Below, one piece after another: positions 63,801-64,000 of a stretch of 64,000 nucleotides of DNA. Source of the stretch: Glandiceps talaboti (Eukaryota > Hemichordata > Enteropneusta > Spengelidae); assembly GCF_964340395.1 (NCBI RefSeq), contig NC_135556.1:16871142-16935141 (forward strand). Direction: 5' to 3'. Position 1 is the first letter of the stretch, and every line of letters begins with the position of its first letter. Below the pieces are notes generated by a model. That model saw nothing but the letters and a program-made list of their open reading frames with translations. It made no database searches and was not told the origin of the DNA. A program made the position numbers and the translations under genes.

Positions 63801-63906
63801 CTGGGCTAGTTTCTGTAGTATATGGGTTGGTGAAGTCTGGGCACTGCAGTGGATCATGGCTACCTGGGTAGATCTCAGCTGTTCAAAGCAATGTTTTAGG
63901 ATCATT
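37340..63906 (-). CDS. DYNC2H1: DYNC2H1, cytoplasmic dynein-2 heavy chain, C-terminal half, 36 exons (2012 aa, 5' end off the window)
   Basis: This is the motor of retrograde intraflagellar transport. It moves IFT trains from the ciliary tip to the base along axonemal microtubules. The 36 exons join in phase and end at a natural stop. The 2012 residues correspond to roughly the last 2012 of the ~4300-residue human protein. The order is: AAA3 (local 1-280), AAA4 with Walker [10 protein letters not shown] and Walker B LLLEDH (290-520), stalk coiled coil 1 (about 580-670), microtubule-binding domain (about 690-790), stalk coiled coil 2 (about 800-890), AAA5 (about 895-1110), a coiled-coil-like strut (1108-1192), AAA6 (about 1195-1500) and the C-terminal domain (to 2012). 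Sequence blocks such as [22 protein letters not shown] and GAALFLK identify dynein-2 rather than cytoplasmic dynein 1 or axonemal dyneins. The gene continues rightward beyond 64000. Confidence 0.96.
38389..38505 (-). CDS. DYNC2H1: DYNC2H1 exon (C-terminal domain)
   Basis: Local residues 1922-1960. It begins [20 protein letters not shown], the 'GL-LEGC-FDG--L-ENQ' motif of the dynein C-terminal domain. Phase 0 at both ends. Confidence 0.95.
39405..39625. repeat. 24-bp minisatellite with a 48-bp higher-order pattern
   Basis: The unit is 'tctgcatatttgaggcacatt' and variants (tgaggta, tgacgca), about 9 copies. Alternate units share the same variants, giving a 48-bp period. It lies in the intron next to the 39672-39753 exon. 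The reading frames it opens on both strands are not genes. Confidence 0.9.
39672..39753 (-). CDS. DYNC2H1: DYNC2H1 exon (C-terminal domain)
   Basis: Local residues 1894-1921. [17 protein letters not shown], then SGARYQVK. The first base completes Arg (AG|G) from the preceding exon. The donor is gtaac. Confidence 0.93.
40247..40446 (-). CDS. DYNC2H1: DYNC2H1 exon (C-terminal domain)
   Basis: Local residues 1828-1894. [20 protein letters not shown], then [20 protein letters not shown]. Very highly conserved in dynein heavy chains ('L--LF-P--FL-A--Q--A'). Confidence 0.97.
40992..41207 (-). CDS. DYNC2H1: DYNC2H1 exon (C-terminal domain)
   Basis: Local residues 1756-1827, 216 nt. [20 protein letters not shown], then [14 protein letters not shown]. 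Matches the dynein-2 '[18 protein letters not shown]' block. Confidence 0.96.
41385..41925. repeat. (CAGA)n microsatellite cluster
   Basis: Several pure (CAGA) runs (e.g. 41428-41480, 41623-41665, 41828-41872) are separated by degenerate agccagcc/agatagac units and two copies of a gacagccagagagatattat block. It is a dynein intron with no coding content. Confidence 0.95.
41939..42160 (-). CDS. DYNC2H1: DYNC2H1 exon (C-terminal domain)
   Basis: Local residues 1682-1755, 222 nt. [20 protein letters not shown], then [17 protein letters not shown]. The 'FGLPANI-RS-Q' motif marks the AAA6/C-terminal region. Confidence 0.97.
42420..42625 (-). CDS. DYNC2H1: DYNC2H1 exon (AAA6/C-terminal domain)
   Basis: Local residues 1613-1681. 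[18 protein letters not shown] ('YGGR-DN' of dyneins), [16 protein letters not shown], then a Gly/Arg-rich loop ([11 protein letters not shown]) that is variable in the family. Confidence 0.96.
42735..42995. repeat. 22-bp minisatellite
   Basis: About 11 units of ctataggccagcctataggttt-type sequence in a dynein intron. Each unit is itself rich in self-complementary 'cctatagg', so the array can form many small hairpins. Confidence 0.93.
43208..43445 (-). CDS. DYNC2H1: DYNC2H1 exon (AAA6)
   Basis: Local residues 1534-1613. [20 protein letters not shown], then [16 protein letters not shown] and [13 protein letters not shown]. This is the 'P-G-K-NL-RTY' and 'R---P-GW---YEF---D-R' pair of dynein AAA6. 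Confidence 0.97.
43497..43640 (-). repeat. Interspersed ~310-bp repeat family, truncated copy C
   Basis: Inverted relative to copies A and B. It shows cacaagccaagttgaac at one end and tactttcctcggccgaac at the other, with the centre deleted. Confidence 0.6.
43717..43827 (-). CDS. DYNC2H1: DYNC2H1 exon (AAA6)
   Basis: Local residues 1497-1533. [20 protein letters not shown], then [14 protein letters not shown]. This is the 'H--FRL-LT-E-HP-FP--LLQ-S-K-T-E' block. Confidence 0.97.
43998..44100. repeat. (CAGA)n and (GTGA/GCGA)n microsatellites
   Basis: A (CAGA) run at about 44004-44053, followed by a (gtga)n then (gcga)n run to 44099, directly before the exon at 44114. Confidence 0.95.
44114..44239 (-). 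CDS. DYNC2H1: DYNC2H1 exon (AAA6)
   Basis: Local residues 1455-1496. [20 protein letters not shown], then [20 protein letters not shown]. This is the 'GQGQ---A' and 'G-W--L-N-HL---WL--LE' dynein AAA6 motif. Confidence 0.98.
44581..44847. mobile_element. MITE-like element with CAGTG-type ends and an internal duplication
   Basis: The ends are inverted: cagtgtgccctctaa at 44581-44595 and the complement ttagagggcacact ending at 44847. A block of about 115 bp (cacatagtaagagatagggg ... ttagagggcacact) is repeated twice inside. CAGTG-type ends recall hAT elements. I could not define an 8-bp target duplication with confidence. Confidence 0.65.
44911..45071 (-). CDS. DYNC2H1: DYNC2H1 exon (AAA6)
   Basis: Local residues 1401-1454. 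[20 protein letters not shown], then [19 protein letters not shown]. 'SPGADP' is the dynein AAA6 N-terminal strand/P-loop-like motif. Confidence 0.97.
45654..45726 (-). CDS. DYNC2H1: DYNC2H1 exon (73 nt)
   Basis: Local residues 1377-1401. [20 protein letters not shown]. The 'RPDR----M' motif is invariant in dynein heavy chains. It ends one base into the Gly codon shared with the next exon. Confidence 0.96.
46091..46222 (-). CDS. DYNC2H1: DYNC2H1 exon
   Basis: Local residues 1333-1376. [20 protein letters not shown], then [13 protein letters not shown]. Less conserved, placed by phase and by the dynein-2 pattern 'P-LYQTL--ED--LW'. Confidence 0.93.
46452..46571 (-). CDS. DYNC2H1: DYNC2H1 exon
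   Basis: Local residues 1293-1332. [16 protein letters not shown], then [17 protein letters not shown]. The 'PSWIDQER' motif is characteristic of dynein-2. Confidence 0.95.
46903..47030. repeat. (ACTGT)n pentanucleotide microsatellite
   Basis: About 24 copies of tactg with a few gcactg variants, in the intron between the 46452 and 47146 exons. It opens apparent reading frames (YCTVL repeats) on both strands that are artefacts. Confidence 0.97.
47146..47301 (-). CDS. DYNC2H1: DYNC2H1 exon
   Basis: Local residues 1241-1292. [20 protein letters not shown], then [20 protein letters not shown]. The 'R-LF--D-L-FA' motif is conserved in dyneins. Confidence 0.96.
48066..48209 (-). CDS. DYNC2H1: DYNC2H1 exon
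   Basis: Local residues 1193-1240. [20 protein letters not shown], then [19 protein letters not shown]. This is the 'Y-P-A-----FF-I-DL---N-MY-FSL--F--LF' block before AAA6. Confidence 0.97.
48456..48590 (-). CDS. DYNC2H1: DYNC2H1 exon (coiled coil)
   Basis: Local residues 1148-1192. [20 protein letters not shown], then [10 protein letters not shown]. This is the 'GNIL----LI--L---K--S' helical element after AAA5. Confidence 0.96.
48897..49016 (-). CDS. DYNC2H1: DYNC2H1 exon (AAA5 end, coiled coil)
   Basis: Local residues 1108-1147. [17 protein letters not shown], then [14 protein letters not shown]. The dynein pattern 'LL---I--E-P-LE---L' with the heptad-like strut that buttresses the stalk. 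Confidence 0.97.
49315..49478 (-). CDS. DYNC2H1: DYNC2H1 exon (AAA5)
   Basis: Local residues 1053-1107. [40 protein letters not shown], then [12 protein letters not shown]. This is the highly conserved 'DY---FRL---T--PNP---P' and 'VNF--T--GL--Q' region. Confidence 0.98.
49949..50072 (-). CDS. DYNC2H1: DYNC2H1 exon (AAA5)
   Basis: Local residues 1012-1053. [20 protein letters not shown], then [13 protein letters not shown]. This is the 'E-A-R-GK-LL-E---E-LDP-L' family block. Confidence 0.97.
50556..50654 (-). CDS. DYNC2H1: DYNC2H1 exon (99 nt)
   Basis: Local residues 979-1011. [20 protein letters not shown], then SRLEVVNQQ. 'LIDP---A--WLK' is invariant in dyneins. The donor is gtcagg, slightly unusual at position +3 (C). 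The next exon upstream is 3.8 kb away. Confidence 0.95.
51328..51503. repeat. Three ~59-bp tandem repeats
   Basis: Three near-identical copies of ttcatttcttaaatgaatgc, agagactgacatgattacaa and attgcccaataagctgccac. Few mismatches, so recent. Confidence 0.93.
52118..52445 (-). repeat. Interspersed ~310-bp repeat family, copy D
   Basis: Inverted relative to copies A and B. It runs from cacaagccaagttgaac to cgtattttccttggttgaac, with the ccccttaggtcac end motif. Confidence 0.7.
54457..54708 (-). CDS. DYNC2H1: DYNC2H1 exon (start of AAA5)
   Basis: Local residues 895-978, 252 nt. [20 protein letters not shown], then [20 protein letters not shown] and NAMVILQ. This is 'L-GD-L---F--Y-G' of other dyneins in its dynein-2 form, and the 'W---GLP-D--S--N-----' motif. 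Confidence 0.97.
55231..55444 (-). CDS. DYNC2H1: DYNC2H1 exon (stalk coiled coil 2)
   Basis: Local residues 823-894. Heptad-rich [19 protein letters not shown], then [19 protein letters not shown]. This is the antiparallel stalk helix that returns from the microtubule-binding tip to AAA5 ('A--L---L--E--RW'). Confidence 0.96.
55485..55548. repeat. (CAAT)n microsatellite
   Basis: About 15 CAAT units with three interruptions, about 40 bp from the acceptor of the 55231-55444 exon. Confidence 0.95.
55732..55853 (-). CDS. DYNC2H1: DYNC2H1 exon (end of microtubule-binding domain, coiled coil 2)
   Basis: Local residues 783-823. [20 protein letters not shown], then [16 protein letters not shown]. 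The 'S-A---L--WV-A---Y' motif ends the microtubule-binding domain. Confidence 0.97.
55935..56250. repeat. ~62-bp tandem repeat, about 4-5 copies, with outliers
   Basis: The unit contains gttgatagcagtaatcaata, caaatgtactaaaggcagaa and ataagtctgactggactttt. Single related copies recur at 57715-57772 and 58212-58250 in neighbouring dynein introns. Confidence 0.88.
56301..56424 (-). CDS. DYNC2H1: DYNC2H1 exon (microtubule-binding domain)
   Basis: Local residues 741-782. [20 protein letters not shown], then [18 protein letters not shown]. It is part of the globular tip on the stalk that binds the microtubule. Confidence 0.97.
56631..56905 (-). CDS. DYNC2H1: DYNC2H1 exon (coiled coil 1 end, microtubule-binding domain)
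   Basis: Local residues 650-741, 275 nt. Coiled coil [20 protein letters not shown], then the tip entry [20 protein letters not shown] and [17 protein letters not shown]. The 'L-EI-----PP--V---L--V---MG' signature marks the microtubule-binding domain. Confidence 0.98.
57026..57165. repeat. (CAGA)n and (GA)n microsatellites
   Basis: (CAGA) at about 57027-57062, (GA) at about 57066-57136, then a second (CAGA) run to 57152. Dynein intron. Confidence 0.96.
57316..57453 (-). CDS. DYNC2H1: DYNC2H1 exon (stalk coiled coil 1)
   Basis: Local residues 604-649, 138 nt. [20 protein letters not shown], then [20 protein letters not shown]. This is the classic 'G--KL-E----V--L------L' stalk helix. Confidence 0.97.
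57799..58041 (-). CDS. DYNC2H1: DYNC2H1 exon (AAA4 end, coiled coil 1)
   Basis: Local residues 523-603, 243 nt. [20 protein letters not shown], then [20 protein letters not shown] and [16 protein letters not shown]. The 'IH-S-----------TP-RYM-FL--Y' block is conserved. Confidence 0.96.
58557..58699 (-). CDS. DYNC2H1: DYNC2H1 exon (AAA4)
   Basis: Local residues 475-522. [20 protein letters not shown], then [20 protein letters not shown]. This is the 'NLH--L-------F---C-S-P-L---C---W---W' family block. Confidence 0.97.
59567..59789 (-). CDS. DYNC2H1: DYNC2H1 exon (AAA4 Walker B)
   Basis: Local residues 401-475. [20 protein letters not shown] (Walker B), [20 protein letters not shown], then [10 protein letters not shown]. 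'LLN-GEVP-L-' is universal in dynein heavy chains. Confidence 0.98.
59985..60290 (+). repeat. Interspersed ~310-bp repeat family, copy E
   Basis: Runs from tagccaaggaaaacacg to caattcaacttgtgcatg, in the intron between the 59567 and 60324 exons. Confidence 0.65.
60324..60556 (-). CDS. DYNC2H1: DYNC2H1 exon (AAA4 Walker A)
   Basis: Local residues 323-400. [40 protein letters not shown] and [13 protein letters not shown]. The P-loop reads GRSGVGRRT, with Arg at the Walker A Lys position. Vertebrate dynein-2 has the same substitution, so it is a family trait. Confidence 0.97.
60777..60882. repeat. (CAGA)n and (CA)n microsatellites
   Basis: A short (cagaca)/(cagaca gaca) tract and a long CA run (about 60832-60881) that reaches within a few bases of the splice donor of the exon at 60889. 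Confidence 0.96.
60889..61038 (-). CDS. DYNC2H1: DYNC2H1 exon (AAA3-AAA4 linker)
   Basis: Local residues 273-323, 150 nt. [17 protein letters not shown], then [20 protein letters not shown]. The Pro/Gly-rich linker is conserved in dynein-2 ('YVTWGAR' and 'PLPP-GKPLG-L'). Confidence 0.96.
61307..61580 (-). CDS. DYNC2H1: DYNC2H1 exon (AAA3 lid)
   Basis: Local residues 182-273. [36 protein letters not shown], then [17 protein letters not shown]. This is the 'HY-FTPR-L--WV-G' and 'W-HE--R-F-DRL' region of dynein AAA domains. Confidence 0.98.
61996..62166. repeat. Nested palindrome: four 20-bp perfect palindromes at an exact 35-bp period
   Basis: The self-complementary 20-mer aagtgctagatctagcactt occurs at 62020-62039, 62055-62074, 62090-62109 and 62125-62144. 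The 15-bp spacers 1 and 3 are near-perfect complements of each other. The outer arms (caaaattgaacagttg and the complement) close a larger palindrome of about 170 bp. It lies in the intron between the 61307 and 62221 exons. Confidence 0.95.
62221..62365 (-). CDS. DYNC2H1: DYNC2H1 exon (AAA3)
   Basis: Local residues 133-181. [20 protein letters not shown], then [16 protein letters not shown]. 'L-SIYGAYL-PVL' follows the sensor region of AAA3. Confidence 0.97.
62821..62972 (-). CDS. DYNC2H1: DYNC2H1 exon (AAA3 sensor I)
   Basis: Local residues 83-133. [20 protein letters not shown], then [20 protein letters not shown]. This is the '-A-M-P-GGR-----R-' sensor strand and loop of a dynein AAA module, in its dynein-2 form. 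Confidence 0.97.
63660..63906 (-). CDS. DYNC2H1: DYNC2H1 exon (AAA3 Walker B; first exon visible)
   Basis: Local residues 1-82. [20 protein letters not shown], then [20 protein letters not shown] and [17 protein letters not shown]. The Walker B strand reads [12 protein letters not shown], with Lys where many AAA modules have an acidic residue, as in other dynein-2 proteins. The codon at its 5' edge is split, so the gene continues beyond the window. Confidence 0.97.
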
Positions 63907-64000
63907 CTATAAAAAAAATAGTATGATGTTTGGAATTAGTCAGTGTGTATTACTTGATGATAACACGGTGTCGATATAAAGCACGTGTAAGGTTCACCAA
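63907..64000 (-). other. Partial dynein intron at the window edge
   Basis: Intron sequence upstream of the AAA3 exon. The next exon lies outside the window. Confidence 0.8.

Noticed and set aside
37340-63906. Assignment to cytoplasmic dynein 1 or an axonemal dynein
   Set aside because: The linker ([16 protein letters not shown]), PSWIDQER block, AAA4 Walker A with GRR and the C-terminus (GAALFLK) match dynein-2.

Overview
This is animal nuclear DNA. It is AT-rich, its genes are split into many short exons with GT-AG introns, its introns are full of microsatellites, minisatellites and small foldback elements, and it carries two deeply conserved animal genes. The repeats and the small membrane-protein gene at the left edge suggest a marine invertebrate, perhaps a non-vertebrate deuterostome. 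I cannot fix the clade from sequence alone.

All recognisable genes are on the minus strand. (1) At 698-1429 are two exons of a single-pass membrane protein with a cysteine-rich, TNF-receptor-like ectodomain. Its other exons were not found. (2) At 5638-33162 is a complete ABCC5/MRP5-type ABC exporter. I assembled 24 coding exons in phase into about 1450 residues. A putative non-coding first exon lies near 34.3 kb. (3) From 37340 to the right edge is the C-terminal half of the dynein-2 (intraflagellar transport) heavy chain DYNC2H1. I assembled 36 exons in phase into 2012 residues, running from AAA3 through AAA4, the stalk with its microtubule-binding tip, AAA5 and AAA6 to the natural stop. The 5' half lies beyond the window.

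The two large genes are unrelated in function (membrane export and ciliary transport) and are simply neighbours in tandem. About 3 kb separates the dynein stop from the transporter's first exon, and nothing suggests co-regulation. Both 3' flanks end in copies of the same roughly 225-bp repeat, which carries the likely poly(A) signal of each gene.

The non-coding DNA holds most of the novelty. Intron 7 of the transporter contains a decayed 1.85-kb DNA transposon with perfect 25-bp terminal inverted repeats. Inside it sit two foldback elements, each with its own 9-bp target-site duplication. Exon 7 of the transporter has a partially duplicated 3' end with a second splice donor. An intron of the dynein gene contains four copies of a 20-bp perfect palindrome at an exact 35-bp period, inside a larger palindrome. 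Other features are a 52-bp minisatellite of about 26 copies, a 0.4-kb inverted repeat just upstream of the transporter start codon, and an approximately 310-bp interspersed family with five copies. I found no rRNA, tRNA, CRISPR or prokaryotic features.
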